A stretch of DNA of 64,000 nt from Prorocentrum cordatum. Lineage: Eukaryota; Sar; Dinophyceae; Prorocentrales; Prorocentraceae. The stretch is taken from assembly GCA_963575745.1 (NCBI GenBank), contig CAUYUJ010009557.1, positions 170,001 to 234,000 of the forward strand. The letters are read 5' to 3'. The position numbers were made by a program, and so were the translations under genes. The notes beneath the pieces are model-generated. The model did no database searches. It was not told where the DNA came from and saw only the letters and a program-made list of their open reading frames with translations. Positions 1 through 10,372 of this stretch are shown here, piece by piece. Each line of letters starts with the position of its first letter. The first letter of the stretch is position 1.

Positions 1-596
1 GTTGGCGATGGCTCGGGAGCGCGAGGCAATGGCTGATCAGCACCGCCTGCGCTGGCTCCTGGATGCCTGGTGGCGCATGGTCCCTCGTGACGGCTCCTCT
101 CACGGCACGGGCCTTGAAGAGCAGCTGACGCGGATCGACGAGCTCTTATGAGCAGCAGACTGGGCAGCAGGAGTGCCAGCTGCGTGGATGCCCTTATCAA
201 TATTCTTCTGCAGCAAGAGTGCCAGCTGTGTGGATGGCCTCACCGTGGAGCTGAGGCCGTTGCGCCCGTGCTCCTGAGTTTGCAATGCCCCCCTCGGCGC
301 GGATGAGAAGCCGTGGCTGGGGGGCCTGAGGGGCTGCTGTCCCTTGGGGTGCCTGGGCCCGCATTCGCCGTTGGCGGTGGCCTGGGCTCGGCTGAGCTCG
401 CTCGCTTTTCAGCCCCCCTTGGCTCCAGGCTGAGGGGCCTAGGGTGGGGCGCGGCCTCGAGAGGGCCAGCGCGCTCTGCACCCTGGGGAGTCGGCGGGAG
501 CGCTGCCCGCGGCTCGGCTCCCTCGGGGGCTCGGCAGGATACGGTCGGTCGCTCGAGAGCCCAGCGCACGGGCCTGGCGAGGTGTTGACGCCCCAG
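1..596. other. GC-rich spacer, no gene recognised
   Basis: No credible coding region. The only structure seen is a two-copy tandem duplication of 27 bp at a 47-bp period (about 163-189 and 210-236). Long reading frames across 200-1300 come from the neighbouring (CA)n block. Confidence 0.6.
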
Positions 597-618
597 GCTG
601 CCGATGCACCAAAGCACC

Positions 619-701
<83 letters not shown>

Positions 702-1142
702 TTGCACGCACGCACACACACACACACACTCTCTGACACAGACACAGACACAGAGACAGACACAGGCACAGGCACACGCACACACATACGCAAACGCACA
801 CACACGCACACACACACACACACGCGCACACACACACACGCACACACACACACACACGCACACACACACACGCACACACACACACACACACACGCACGCA
901 CACGCACGCACGCACGCACCACACACGCACACACGCACCACACACGCACACACGCACACACACGCACACACGCACACACGCACACACGCACACACGCACG
1001 CACCACACACACCACACACATACACACATACACATATACGCACATGCACTCACACGCACACACACACACACACACGCGCACACACAAACACACACACACA
1101 CACACACACAAACACACACACTTTTATATATATATATATGAA

Positions 1143-1174
<32 letters not shown>

Positions 1175-1205
1175 AGAGAGAGAGAGACACACACACACAC
1201 ACACA
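597..1205. repeat. Compound microsatellite (CA)n / (GCAC)n / (GA)n
   Basis: About 600 bp of nearly pure CA and GCAC dinucleotide or tetranucleotide repeats, interrupted by short CAGACA variants (735-775). They are followed by an alternating TATA stretch (1126-1139), a (GA)n run (1144-1186) and a last CA run. On both strands these give open frames of alternating His/Thr or Cys/Val residues, which are artefacts. Confidence 0.97.
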
Positions 1206-1310
1206 TCCCGTATGTTCTGGGTTCTCGTCTTCCCCCCCCGCTTCCCCTAGTTTCCCACATCTTCCTGGGGACCTGTGTGTTTGCCCCCCTCCTGAACAAC
1301 GGTCATTACT
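1206..1310 (+). repeat. Dispersed repeat family R1, partial copy
   Basis: Partial match to a roughly 190-bp dispersed sequence whose fuller copies lie at 13,500-13,690 and 46,165-46,350 (+) and 2,846-3,035 (-). Shared features are a TTTTCGTCTTCCCCCC-like core and a following CCTGGGG...GTGT(T/C)TG segment. No coding potential. SINE or MITE status is unresolved because no clear ends or target duplications are visible. Confidence 0.5.
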
Positions 1311-1412
1311 CGGGGAAAGAGGGGGAGTTCAGGCGGGAGGGTGACGGTAACGGCGGCCGCGGCGTGCACCCGCCAGACGGCGTCCGCGCCGCCGGCGCGT
1401 CAAGCGCTTGTG
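1295..1412 (+). repeat. Dispersed repeat R2, copy 1
   Basis: Resembles 10,868-10,985. Both contain AACGGTC(A/G)TTAC(T/C)CGGG, then GGTAACGG(T)AATGGCGGCCGCGG-like sequence, then a segment rich in GCGCC(A/G)CCGGCGC. It is a GC-rich dispersed repeat with no coding signal. Confidence 0.55.
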
Positions 1413-1866
1413 TGCACCACAGACTGTAGGGGGGGGGGGGATGGATCCAGGCCCCCCCCCAGTGCGATCGGGGCGCACGGGGCTCGAGGTGCCGAGGGGG
1501 GCGTCTCCGAGAAGGCCACGAGGGGCGCCTCCCGGAGGCGCTCGGCGGCTCCCGCGCCCTCCCAGGGGTGCGACGGAGCCGAGGATGCAGCGTGCGCCGC
1601 GGCCGTTCCAGAGCGCCCTGAAGCGCCCCGATAGCCTTCTGGGACGCTCTGCAGCGACTCATCCCGGTCCCGGGCCGCCCCACGAGGACCAGAGAGCCTG
1701 CAAGACAGGGGCCCTCCCTGCCTTCTGAAAGGCCGTCCTCGCGACGCCGCCGGCCCTCCTCGACGAGGACGAGCTCCCCCCCGTCGTCCGAGAGGGACCG
1801 ACCGTGCAGAGTGTGAGGCGGACGACGGACGGCGACGGGCGACGGACTATGGACGACCACGAAGAG
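1413..1866. other. GC-rich spacer
   Basis: GC-rich sequence with a G10 run near 1430-1440. Overlapping open frames on both strands look like GC-rich background. Nothing recognisable. Confidence 0.5.
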
Positions 1867-1870
1867 AACA

Positions 1871-1916
<46 letters not shown>

Positions 1917-1942
1917 CGACGACGACGACGACGACGACGCAC
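1867..1942. repeat. (GAC)n trinucleotide tract
   Basis: About 24 units of GAC with one GCC interruption. It reads as poly-Asp in one + frame and poly-Ser or poly-Val on the - strand. Microsatellite. Confidence 0.97.
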
Positions 1943-2845
1943 GACGGCCCCAAGAGGCCCCCAAAGGTATCTCAAAAAGTAGGAAAACTCCAAACAATGC
2001 ACCACCACCAGCCCTGGCCAAGCCCATCCTGGGCCCTTGACTGGCGCGCAGGCCGTCCTGGCCCAGGCCTGGAGGTCTGTACATGATATACCAGTCCAGG
2101 GATCAGTGTGGGCCTGGCCAGGGCTGGTGGTGGTGTTGCTGGCGCCCCTCCGAAAGGAGGTCCCTGGAGGTCCCCGCAGGCCCTGGCGGCATCTGGAGGC
2201 CCCTAAACCTCGCCATCGCTCGGACGTCCATTTTTTGTGGGTGTTTTTTTTTGTTTCCCGGTTTCGTGCGAGTTTTTTTGTTGCTCTTTGGTCGGGGATG
2301 GTCCTCGATGGTTCTCGCCGAAAAAAATGCACACGTCCAAGCGATGCCAGGCCTAAACGCTTTCCAAGTGCCAGAGATGCTGCAGTAGCCCCTCACAGCT
2401 GCGGGCAGGAGGCGAATGGGGGCGGCGGGGTCGTCGGTTACGCATTCGACGAGGGGCCCCTTGCTACCCACCAGTCCTGGGCGGTCTTCGGCGGTCTTCT
2501 AGCTGTATTCTGGCGGTCTTCGGCGGTTTTCGGACGGCCTTCGACGGTCTCCTGCGCGAGAGCTGGATGGTTGCCGTGAACAAAGGGTCCCTGATCGAAC
2601 ATGCAACGTCAGGAATCTGCGAGGCTCTGAAGAAGTTCGCCGCAGGCGGCGATATTCTACGAATTGCACAAGAAGCCCGTCGCAAGCGTCGAATTTTCGT
2701 CAACGGGTGGGTCGCGAGTGGATCGCGGGCGAGTCGTTGGCGCGTCGCGGGTGGGTCGCAGGCGAGGACGACAACAACACAAACAAACAGCAAACATCAG
2801 TAAGCCTCACCGCGGAAACCCACTTCAGGCACGCACCCAGGGATG
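1943..2845. other. Spacer with a small GGCGGTCTTC minisatellite
   Basis: No gene recognised. Between about 2484 and 2550 a GGCGGTCTTC-type unit recurs four to five times with decay. The rest is low-complexity GC-rich sequence with a T-rich patch (2230-2290). Confidence 0.5.
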
Positions 2846-3035
2846 GTTTAGGAGGAAAACAAGCACAGACACAATTAATCGTCGATCCCCCTGAAAATAT
2901 GGGAAAATATGGAAGTGGGGGGGAAGACGAAAACCCAGAAACTGGGAAACTATAGGGATTCCTGCTATTTGGGTCTGTTTATTTGTGTCCCAGGGCCCCT
3001 GTCAGTGGTGCAACACCGCTCGGCCGCCTCTCACT
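2846..3035 (-). repeat. Dispersed repeat family R1, reverse copy
   Basis: Reverse-orientation copy of R1. On the - strand it carries the blocks GGGCCCTGGGACACAAATAA, then GATTCCC, then a TTTTCGTCTTCCCCCC-like core, then GGGGATCGACGATTAATTGTG. These match 13,500-13,690 and 46,165-46,350 in the same order. Non-coding. Confidence 0.65.
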
Positions 3036-3849
3036 CTGACAGGGGCAATCGAAAAGCAAATGCACGTTTCAGGTGTAAACTCAACAAGGTACCAATACCC
3101 AGGGCTGAACCTAAACAGTGTTGATCGTTTTCTTTTTGTGTTCGTTTTCCCCTCGCTTTTGTCTCGAATCCGCCTTTACAACAAAACGAAGTCGAAATGA
3201 AAACGGCCCACGAAATCGCCAAAACACCGTTTAGGTCCACCCCTGCCAATACCGCTACTCCCGGAGAGAGGCGCATTTCGACCAGAACCTCGAGGCGAGC
3301 TCAGCGGTGGCGACGAGGGCCTCCAAGGAGAAAAAAACAAAAAGGCCAAAACGAGGGATGGCTAGCGGTATGGATATCTTGTCCTCCTCCGATGTCGGTC
3401 GGCAGCGAGGGCGGACGACGGCGCGTTGGGAACGCCAGCAGGCCGCGCTGAAGGAGGGCACACGAGGCAACTGGGGAACAGAGGAGAGCGGCCACGGAGC
3501 AGGAACAAGGGGCTGGCAAAACTGGCAGGGTGGGGGCACGATGATTGCACAACACTTCCACACACAAGCTGATCCAGCACAAGGCCGTGGAGAAGGGGCT
3601 GAACACAAACATGTCATCTCCTGGGGACACGATGCTTGTACACCACCCGGGCAACCAAGCTGGTCCAGCACAAGGTGCGCGGGTAGGGGCGGCGGCCATG
3701 GATCGGCCCCCGAGGCTGGCAAAACTGGTAGGGGCTGAAACGAGTCCGACGCAGTTGATATGAGGGCGCCAGGACTAGAAAAACAAAGGGGGGCCAGCAA
3801 GGACTGGAAAGTGTGGAGAGGATTGGCCCAGTTACAGCTTCCCTGCTAA
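3036..3849. other. Spacer with diverged ~130-bp tandem pair
   Basis: No gene recognised. Around 3,505-3,750 a segment containing GGGCTGGCAAAACTGG and GCTGATCCAGCACAAGG recurs once with changes (GGCTGGCAAAACTGG, GCTGGTCCAGCACAAGG), which indicates an old tandem duplication. Confidence 0.45.
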
Positions 3850-4060
3850 CGAACATCGATCCTCGAACCTCTAAGCTCACTCATCGAAACTAGGTCCCCA
3901 GATCTCGATCAAGACAACTCGATCCTCGAAGCTCAGTCCTCGGAAATCGATCCTCGAAACTCGATCACCGAACCTTGATGCTCGAAACTCGATCCTCGAA
4001 ACAATACCCCCGAACCTCGACCCCCGAACCTCGAATCGGTGTCGAACCCACGAGTCCACG
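3850..4060. repeat. TCGATCCTCGAAAC minisatellite
   Basis: Roughly ten imperfect copies of a 13-15-bp unit (consensus TCGATCCTCGAAAC and variants). The unit is partly self-complementary (TCGAT/ATCGA). Non-coding. Confidence 0.8.
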
Positions 4061-4540
4061 TCAGATCCGTACCGAACCCACGGCGGCTACAAGAAGAGAT
4101 GGCAACTTGCTGGACACGGCAGGCCCTGGGAACATAACACATGTATGCGCATCGGTTAACCGATCCCCGTCCCCAGCGGCGTGGCCTGGGCCCCACTGGC
4201 CGATGTACCCACCTAGGTGGGGATATAGGCCGTCCCCTTCGGGTTTCGAGGGGTGCATCCCCGACTGGGGTGGTAATTTGGTGGGGGTCCCGAAGGGGAT
4301 GCGGATGGGGATGAGGGTCGGCCAAACGATACCGAATGTAACCCATCCTCGACCCTCGGGCGGATGCGGCGTCGCCGAACGGCCGCCCCCCCGCCTGAGA
4401 CCGCCGCCTCCGCGCTCGCGATGACCGCGTCCGGCTCCTGCGGTGGCCTGGCGCGCGCGCGGGAGGGATGGTAGGGGCGGCAGAATGGGCGGATAACGCC
4501 GGGCAGGGGTGAGCATTTCTGCGGCGTCCTCCAAGGTGCA
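4061..4540. other. Spacer upstream of LINE fragment
   Basis: GC-rich sequence with no supported gene. It may contain decayed 5' sequence of the LINE that becomes recognisable from about 4,670, but no endonuclease motif is visible. Confidence 0.4.
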
Positions 4541-5270
4541 GTGGCGAATAGCATCGATGGCCTCCAACCCACGGTGCCGCTCAAGTGCCCCAGGGGGCGG
4601 TCCCACCACGCCGGCAGATTCGCCCCAACGGCACTTGTCAACAGAATGAGGAGCATGAGGAGCAACCATGGTATCGTGAGGGACGGCCTCACGACCGAGA
4701 TCCTGCAGGCTGGAGGAGATACGGCGGCCGTCAATCTAGCGGAGTCAGGCGCGCACGTGGAGCACTGTCGAGCGTGGCCCCGCTCCTGGAAGGGAGGCCG
4801 CATGGTGGACGTTTACAAGCGACAGGGAGACAAAGCTATCTGCAACAATAGTCGTGGCACAATGTTTCCAGCGCGCATCCTCAATGCGGTGTTCGGGCTC
4901 GTGATGTCCGTAGCAAGCACAAGACACACGCATGATATGCCTACGCACCACGCCGTTCGGCGCCGTGCCGCGGTGAGGGTGCGACTTCGCGACCCAGACT
5001 GCCTTGGCAGCAGTAGACATCGATCAATTGCGGGCCCTGTCGATATTCAGACTCCTTGCTGGTTTAACCCAGGCGTCTTACAGAATTGTCAGACATTTTT
5101 CATGCGGGTATAGCGAAAGCGCTGCGAGCGATCCCTTTCAGAATTTCAAGTCGCTGGGGTCATCAGATGAGCAGGCCGAGTGGCTCCACGCATTTCGAAG
5201 CACGCGAGGACCCCTTCTGGAGAGGTGGGGGCTTGACCCTCCTATGATTATAACATTATGCCCATGCTGA
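4541..5270 (+). pseudogene. LINE reverse transcriptase, N-terminal/palm relic
   Basis: Non-LTR retrotransposon RT remnant, pieced together across frames. In one frame (4541-5113) a segment around residues 45-105 reads DGLTTEILQAGGD, then WKGGRMVDVYK, then GDKAICNNSRG. This is the pattern of the RT finger region in dinoflagellate LINEs (leading Leu/Ala-Gly-Gly helix, VYKGKGD, SSRG). A second frame (5004-5270) carries the palm. The motif A position reads LAGLTQASYR where an active enzyme has a D-x-x-K-A-F-D core, so the catalytic Asp is lost. It is followed by a decayed linker containing EQAEWLHAF and ERWGLDPP. Frameshifts and lost catalytic residues mark it as dead. The family call rests on pattern memory, not on a search. 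Confidence 0.7.
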
Positions 5271-5482
5271 GTTATGGCTTTCGTACGGCGCCCTTGAGTC
5301 TGTTGCCATTACCCAGAAAGGGAACGCGTGCGCGTGTGTAAAACTGTAAATTAGTTTGGCCTGATGTTGCTGCACGTTACCTTGAAGTCAGCTGGCGTAA
5401 CAGTCGGAATAAACAAACCCAACTCAATTGTTTGGCTTCCCAGGCCGCCCAGTAATGGCGCAGAAGATCTGACTGATGCCAC

Positions 5483-6070
5483 TTCGTTGATGATGAGCAC
5501 ATCATCATGCCAGCCGCGTCGGGTCTGGAGCTAGTCAAAGCAACTCGTGTTTTGTTAGAGCTGCTCGTGCTGACATGTTGCCTCCTCGACCTCCGCCTCA
5601 CGTTTGAACAAGGAACAACGGAGACGATGATGAAGTTCCGCGGACAGCACGCCGCCCGGTGCTGGAGGAACTTCATGAGCCCCGATGGTGAATTGTTGAC
5701 GAAGAATATTGGCGTCAAGGTCACAGCTGACAGAAACGATTCCCAGGATGCCAGGCACATGGCTTCGACAGCCCTGCCAGCGTTAGTGCCACTCGCGACA
5801 AGGATCTTTTGTCCTCGAGTCTGGTTACATTTGATACTCGCGCTAGGCCTTGCTCTGGTGCCAGGCCGCTTGTTGTATAAAGTTCGCATGTGTGTCCAAA
5901 GCCCCAACACTGGTGAACACTTGGATTGCATGTAGATGAGACTGCACCGGAAGATTCCCAGTGCCTCGAAATTTGGCAAGGAAATCACTATAATGGGAGA
6001 TCCGGCGTACGTGCTCGATCCCGATCCTTGACCGTTTAGTTGCCAGGGGAAGATTGGAATACGTCAAGCG
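5483..6070 (+). pseudogene. LINE reverse transcriptase, motif C and thumb relic
   Basis: Continuation of the same LINE. The frame opens with FVDD at 5,483-5,494, the RT motif C equivalent (F-x-D-D retained). It then runs through a helix-rich segment and LRLTFEQGTTETMMKFRG, the 'K-T-E-A-M-x-x-F-R-G' landmark after motif C in this LINE type. Next come DARHMASTALPALVPLATR and FCPRVWLHL, typical of the thumb/connection. The frame stops at 5,935. Decayed homology continues to RGRLEYVKRY at about 6,050-6,072, where a MITE is inserted. Length, motif order and neighbours fit a single LINE copy spanning 4.5-6.9 kb. Confidence 0.75.
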
Positions 6071-6072
6071 CT

Positions 6073-6251
6073 ACTCCAGATTTCGTAATAAAAGGGAGGG
6101 GGTCTGGACCCTCCAAGACAAGCCATTTCAGACCTCCCCCGTGGGAGAACCCTCCAAAACATCGTCCCCAGACCGCCCCAGGTCCTCCAAGATAGCCTGG
6201 AAGAGACCCCCCCGAAATGAGACCCCCCTCCCTTTATTACGAAATCTGGAG
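6073..6251. mobile_element. 179-bp MITE with TA target duplication (family M2)
   Basis: Terminal inverted repeats of about 28 bp: the left end begins CTCCAGATTTCGTAATAAA and the right end is its reverse complement. Both inner edges run into GGGAGGGGG(G)TCT. TA dinucleotides flank both ends (6,071-6,072 and 6,252-6,253), as expected for Tc1/mariner-type insertion. There is no coding capacity. The interior is rich in CCTCC/GGAGG and may fold as a long hairpin. It interrupts the LINE relic, so it is younger than that LINE. Confidence 0.85.
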
Positions 6252-6327
6252 TACTTGCTCATGGGCCCCTTGTCCTATTAGCACTGCTCGCGCAGAAAGT
6301 GCGAAAATACAATGCGTACTCTGGACT

Positions 6328-6855
6328 CTGTAAATGCTGCGTGACATGCGCCTGCTAATAGAGCGCGTGCTGTATGATACGAATGACCCTGTCAAGGACT
6401 GGCAGAGTTGGTACAGGGTGATTGCCTCCCCAGGGTGGTCGGTGCTTGATTATGCTGCGTACTGCGAGCCCGCGGTCCAGTTGTATAAGTTCTCGCAATG
6501 TGAAGCGACGTTCAGCAGCGAAGCATGAAAAGACAAACATGAACGCGTCAAACATCAAATCCAGAGCCCAATGCGTTCATACGCGATCGGCGATGGGCGG
6601 TGCAGCGCGTGCAACACTCGGCTACCATCATGCCGATGGATGCCTCTGCACCACTTGTGCGACGAGCGGAGGACCAGGTGTCGTGACGCACTGCTGGCAT
6701 CGACGGTCGAACCGTTGAGCGCCGCGGAGGTGGTCGCACTTGACGAGGCCGACAACGCCGAGTGCACCAGAGCCAGGCGTGCTTGCCACACTCAGACGCT
6801 CTCCGAGGCTCCTGCCGTTCGAGACGGCATGATGGTGGGGAGTTTCAGCAGCTAG
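6328..6855 (+). pseudogene. LINE C-terminal region with CxxC finger, relic
   Basis: LINE tail after the MITE. One frame carries 6,334-6,528 (ending at a stop) and then, in the same frame, 6,571-6,855. The second part reads MRSYAIGDGRCSACNTRL, then PLHHLCDERRTRCRDALL, then PLSAAEVVALDEADN. This matches the C-terminal Cys/His finger (C-x2-C ... H-L-x-D-x-R-x-x-C) and Asp/Glu-rich end seen in dinoflagellate LINE proteins. The in-frame stop at 6,526-6,528 and the frame changes upstream make it a relic. Beyond 6,855 no further homology is visible. Confidence 0.65.
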
Positions 6856-7176
6856 ACGCAGCACTGTACAAAAGATGTGGCTGTGCCTCCTCAGTCGTTC
6901 CACGCCACCGCGAGGGCGCTGAATATTGCAACACTTTTTGGGGGGAATTTGCCCGACCGCATCTCTTGAGACGTCCTGTGGCTACATCCTTGGAAGCAGG
7001 TGGGGGTGCGCATTGCACGTGTCCCTCTGGGAGTCCCATCGAGTACGCGAACGTCATGCCACCCAGGGGCCACACGCCCAGTGTGTAGCCGCCGAGAGCT
7101 CAGGGGTGGGCCCAGGAAGAGAGCAATCCTGTTGTCGAGGGTCGAGGCTCTAACTCCGCTTGTCGGCCCTGGCCTT
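6856..7176. other. Spacer downstream of LINE
   Basis: No gene or repeat recognised. It may contain the LINE 3' untranslated region. No poly-A tail or short tandem 3' tail was identified with confidence. Confidence 0.4.
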
Positions 7177-7312
7177 TTGGGGGGGAGAGGAGGAGGAGGG
7201 AAGAGGGAGGAGGAGGGAGGAGGGAGGAGGAGGAGGAGGGAGGAGGAAGAAGGAGGAGGAGGGAGGAGGAGGAGGAGGAGGAGGAGGAGGGGGGAGAGGA
7301 AGCGGGCAATCC
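7177..7312. repeat. (GGA)n / GGAGG purine tract
   Basis: About 135 bp of almost pure purine (GGA, GGGA, GAAGGA units) on the + strand. It creates long Gly/Glu/Arg-rich frames that are artefacts. Confidence 0.95.
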
Positions 7313-7329
7313 TGCGGTCGAAGGCGGAA

Positions 7330-7740
7330 CTGCTTCTGCCAGTCTTGGCTTCTGGCTGGTGGGGGCGCAGAGGGAGCCGGGCGTGCGCCGCCGCCGCGGA
7401 GGGGGGGAAGCGTGCACCCGGCATGCACCCTCCGGGGCCCGCGGCGGCAGCCCATAGGGCCATCCAGGGCACCTCTGGGGCCGCTCTCCTGCGATCCTCG
7501 ACCCCCCACCCCCACGCGTGCTGCTTTTGTCATTCCTGGCTTCCACAGGCTGGGGAGCGAGGAGGAAAGCGAGACGCTGGGCGTGCGCCGTCCGTCACGG
7601 AGGCGGGCTCCTCCGCGCGCGGCGTGCTCGATTCTTGGCTTCCGGAAGCTGCGGAGCGAGGAGGGCAGCGAGACGCTGGGCGTGCGCCGTCCGTCACGGA
7701 GGCGGGCTCTCCTCCGCGCGCGGCGTCCACCGCGCGCTCC
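7330..7740. repeat. ~105-bp GC-rich tandem repeat, 2-3 copies
   Basis: Two close copies (about 7,530-7,625 and 7,630-7,727) share GCGAGACGCTGGGCGTGCG and CGTCCGTCACGGAGGCGGGC. An older third copy lies at about 7,335-7,420. Non-coding. Confidence 0.75.
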
Positions 7741-8081
7741 GCCAGACGGCCACTGCGCGACAAGGCCTCCTTGCCCCGTGCGAGTCCTCGGCGTACCGCC
7801 GCAGGCGGCCTTGGGCGGCAACGGGCACTGGCTTGGCTCATGTTGCTCCCATCGTTCTTGAGGACCACGTCCGAGAAAATAAGTTCGAGCATCCCGAAAA
7901 GTGTCGAAAGAGTGTCGAAGTAGTGTCGGGCGAGGGTCTCCCAGGGCCCGACACGTGAACCCCCTCGCGTCTCGGTACGTTTTCGGTGCTCGCAACTCTT
8001 TCTTGTTCTTTCTTGTGATCCAGGCTCAAGTTCGTTGGAGCATCATGAGACTTGGCGTGGCAACGATACCGCAACGTGGCG
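7741..8081. other. Spacer
   Basis: No gene recognised. Contains a short GTGTCGAAGTAGTGTCGGG-type duplication around 7,905-7,930 and nothing else of note. Confidence 0.4.
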
Positions 8082-8222
8082 AACCCTCGGCATCACCCCC
8101 CCGGGCGGCAACGGGGCGAGCCCGTGGCACGCCCACACATAGGCGGCAACGGGCGGCCGCGGGGCGGCTCCCCGGCGTACCCCCACGGGCGGCAACGGGC
8201 GGCCACGTGGCGAATCCTCGGC
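8082..8222. repeat. GGGCGGCAACGGGC minisatellite
   Basis: Three diverged units of about 47 bp, each containing GGCGGCAACGGG(C) followed by a GTGGC(G/A) segment. Non-coding. Confidence 0.7.
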
Positions 8223-8225
8223 ATA

Positions 8226-8397
8226 CAGTCAGCCAGTATAGTGAGGATGCGCGATGAGGATGCAGGGGCCTTGGACGCTCATGTCGCAGCTTCTCGGAAG
8301 GACGCGACCGACGAGAGCGGCGAAGGATGGAGCGAGGAGGCATGGATGCAAGGGTACCCTTGGGGAGGTTGCCCATCCTTACTGTGCGGGCTGACTG
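8226..8397. mobile_element. 172-bp Tc1/mariner-like MITE (family M1, copy 1)
   Basis: Terminal inverted repeats of about 24-26 bp. The left end with its TA reads TACAGTCAGCCAGTATAGTG and the right end is the complement of TACAGTCAGCCCGCACAGTA. TA flanks both ends (8,224-8,225 and 8,398-8,399), and the element proper starts CAGT, as many Tc1/mariner transposons do. There is no transposase. The same termini occur at 9,546-9,756. Confidence 0.8.
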
Positions 8398-8399
8398 TA

Positions 8400-9089
8400 C
8401 CCATCCAACTCCTGAGTGAGATCAGTGAGAACCCCTAAGTGCCAACACTGCTCGACGACGATCTAGTTGGGCCCCAGGGGCCCCGAACATATCCGTATCA
8501 ACAGCCTCCCGAGGTCTGGGAAGATCGATTCCCCGGGAGGTTGAGATCGATGAAAACCAGCCTCGCAATCCTGTCTTCGAGGGTCGAGGCTTGAATTGCG
8601 TTTGCCACTCGTGGCCTCCGACGGAGGGCGCCTTCGGGCTCCAGGGCCATCCGAAACTGCCCTGGACGAAACACCAGGACCCGAGGAGAAGGGATCGAAC
8701 CCCCCAGGGACACCAGGACTACTGCTGGCCTGCAAGCAGGAAGACCCCGGAGACCTGAGGGCCAAAGCGGGGGGGGGGGTACACCGAGCAGGAGCCGGCG
8801 AAGTGGATCGGGAAGATGAGGACCCGACGTGCAGCCAGTGCTGGTGAGGGGGGCAGACAACTCCGTGGACGGTGCGAGGAGACATCAGGTTGGCGGAGTG
8901 GCGGTGAAGTGGCGTGGGAGGTCGGGGGGGGAGGCGATGAACTACAGGCCGAAACGAGATAGGAGGTGGGACATGGACTCCCGGTGGCATTAACGGCGCG
9001 AGTGTGGCATCTAAGGAGGACCGACGGAGGAAGCGAGACAGGAGGCGGGACAGGCCCTCCTGGTGACGTGAGTGGCCCGAGCATGGCCT
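8400..9089. other. Spacer
   Basis: No supported gene. Contains a G10 run (8,767-8,780 region) and low-complexity GC-rich sequence. Confidence 0.4.
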
Positions 9090-9500
9090 CTCCCCCCTCG
9101 CGGAGGGGAGACAGCGGCTCTTCCTCATCCTCCCTCCTCCCGTCCACCATCCTCTGCCTCCGCCCATCCCATCCACCTTCCTCCTCCTTCTCCTTCGCCT
9201 CCTTCTTCTCCCACCCGTCCTCCCCGATCCCCGTTCGTCCTTCTACTCCTCTTCCTCATCCCCCCCCTACGACTCCTCCTCTCTTATCTCGGTCCTCCTC
9301 CTCCTCCACCTCCTCCTCCTCCTCCTCCTCCTCCTCCTCCTACATCGCCCCCTCATGTCCCTCACCCCTCCCCAGTCCCATTCTTCCTCGCATCCACTTC
9401 CTTCCTTCCTTCCCTCCTCCTCCCTCCCGCCCTTTCCTTCCTCCTGACATGCTTCTCGTCCAACCCGCTTCGTCCCGAACTCCTCCAAACCCCCTCCCCC
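9090..9500. repeat. Pyrimidine-rich region with (TCC)n core
   Basis: About 400 bp in which the + strand is overwhelmingly C/T, with a (TCC)n core at about 9,292-9,340. It is the mirror of the purine tracts at 7.2, 14.1 and 21.7 kb. The open frames are Pro/Ser/Leu-rich artefacts. Confidence 0.9.
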
Positions 9501-9545
9501 TGCAACTCGGCGGCGCCGCCCGCGAAGAACCGCGAGGACGGTGTA

Positions 9546-9756
9546 CAGTGAAAACGTATAGTAAGGACGCGTGGTAAGGACGCAAGACCCTTGGAGGCCG
9601 AAGTTGAAGTATTCTGGGCGGCAGCTGCCAAACCCCCAGGGAACCTGAGAAACTGGCCTGCGAAAATTGCTAGGGACGGGCCGCAGAGGCTGAGGCAGGC
9701 AACGACCCAAGGGTGCCCTTGAAAAAGTCGTTAGTCCTTACTATGCGCGTTGACTG
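9546..9756. mobile_element. 211-bp Tc1/mariner-like MITE (family M1, copy 2)
   Basis: Left end with TA reads TACAGTGAAAACGTATAGTA. The right end complements to TACAGTCAACGCGCATAGTA, followed by AGGAC on both sides. TA dinucleotides flank the element (9,544-9,545 and 9,757-9,758). The termini match copy 1, but the interiors share only short blocks (GACCCTTGGAGG/GGGCCTTGGACG; CAAGGGT.CCCTT). Non-autonomous, no coding region. Confidence 0.8.
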
Positions 9757-9758
9757 TA

Positions 9759-10372
9759 CGGCAAGAAAGGCGCGCCCGCGCGTTTTGTTTTCTGGCCGCG
9801 CTCGCCGGCGAGAGCAACCTCACGGCCCCGCGGAGAAGAGCATCATGACGAGCTCGCTCGGCTCGTCCAGCCACACCCGGTGGTACGTGCCGGGGTTCAC
9901 CAGGGCGACAGAGCCTCGGGACCAGGCACGAAGACCACGGGAAAACTAAGTTGGCGGCGGGGTTACCCTCTCGGCCTGGGCAGGGGGAACGAACGAAGGA
10001 ATGAACGCTAAATCGTGAGCCGCCCGTACCCATCAGGGCATGGCGGAATCTTTCCGAGAGTTTCCACCAGGGCAGTAAGGGAGAGGAGGCTGGAGGGAAG
10101 AGGGGCACGAGGAAGGAGGACGAGGAGCACGAGGAAGGAGGAACAGGAAGAAGGAAGTGGGGCAATGGGAGGAAGGGAAGGAAGACAACGATGAGGACGA
10201 GGTGTCGCAGCAAAAACAGATGAGGAGGAGGAGGAGGAGGAACTATGAGCAGCATGATGAACCCCCGAAGCCGCCTACATAGCCCCTGATCACTCACGAA
10301 GAGCATTCAAACCATCGATTCGCCCCTCCTACCTACTCCTCGTCTCTCCCTCTCCTGCTACTTTTCCGTTCG
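9759..10372. other. Spacer with purine-rich patch
   Basis: No gene recognised. 10,080-10,240 is purine-rich on the + strand (GGAGGAAGAGG-type units). Confidence 0.4.

Noticed and set aside
197-1344. Several 240-310-codon frames of Cys/Val or His/Thr repeats on both strands
   Set aside because: Produced by the (CA)n/(GCAC)n microsatellite. No unique sequence or family.
3850-4060. Regulatory array of TCGA palindromes
   Set aside because: Units are imperfect and typical of a decaying minisatellite. No promoter or gene nearby to support regulation.
7000-7995. Long Gly/Arg/Glu- or Pro/Ser-rich open frames on both strands
   Set aside because: They span the (GGA)n tract and GC-rich tandem repeats. 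High GC alone keeps frames open.
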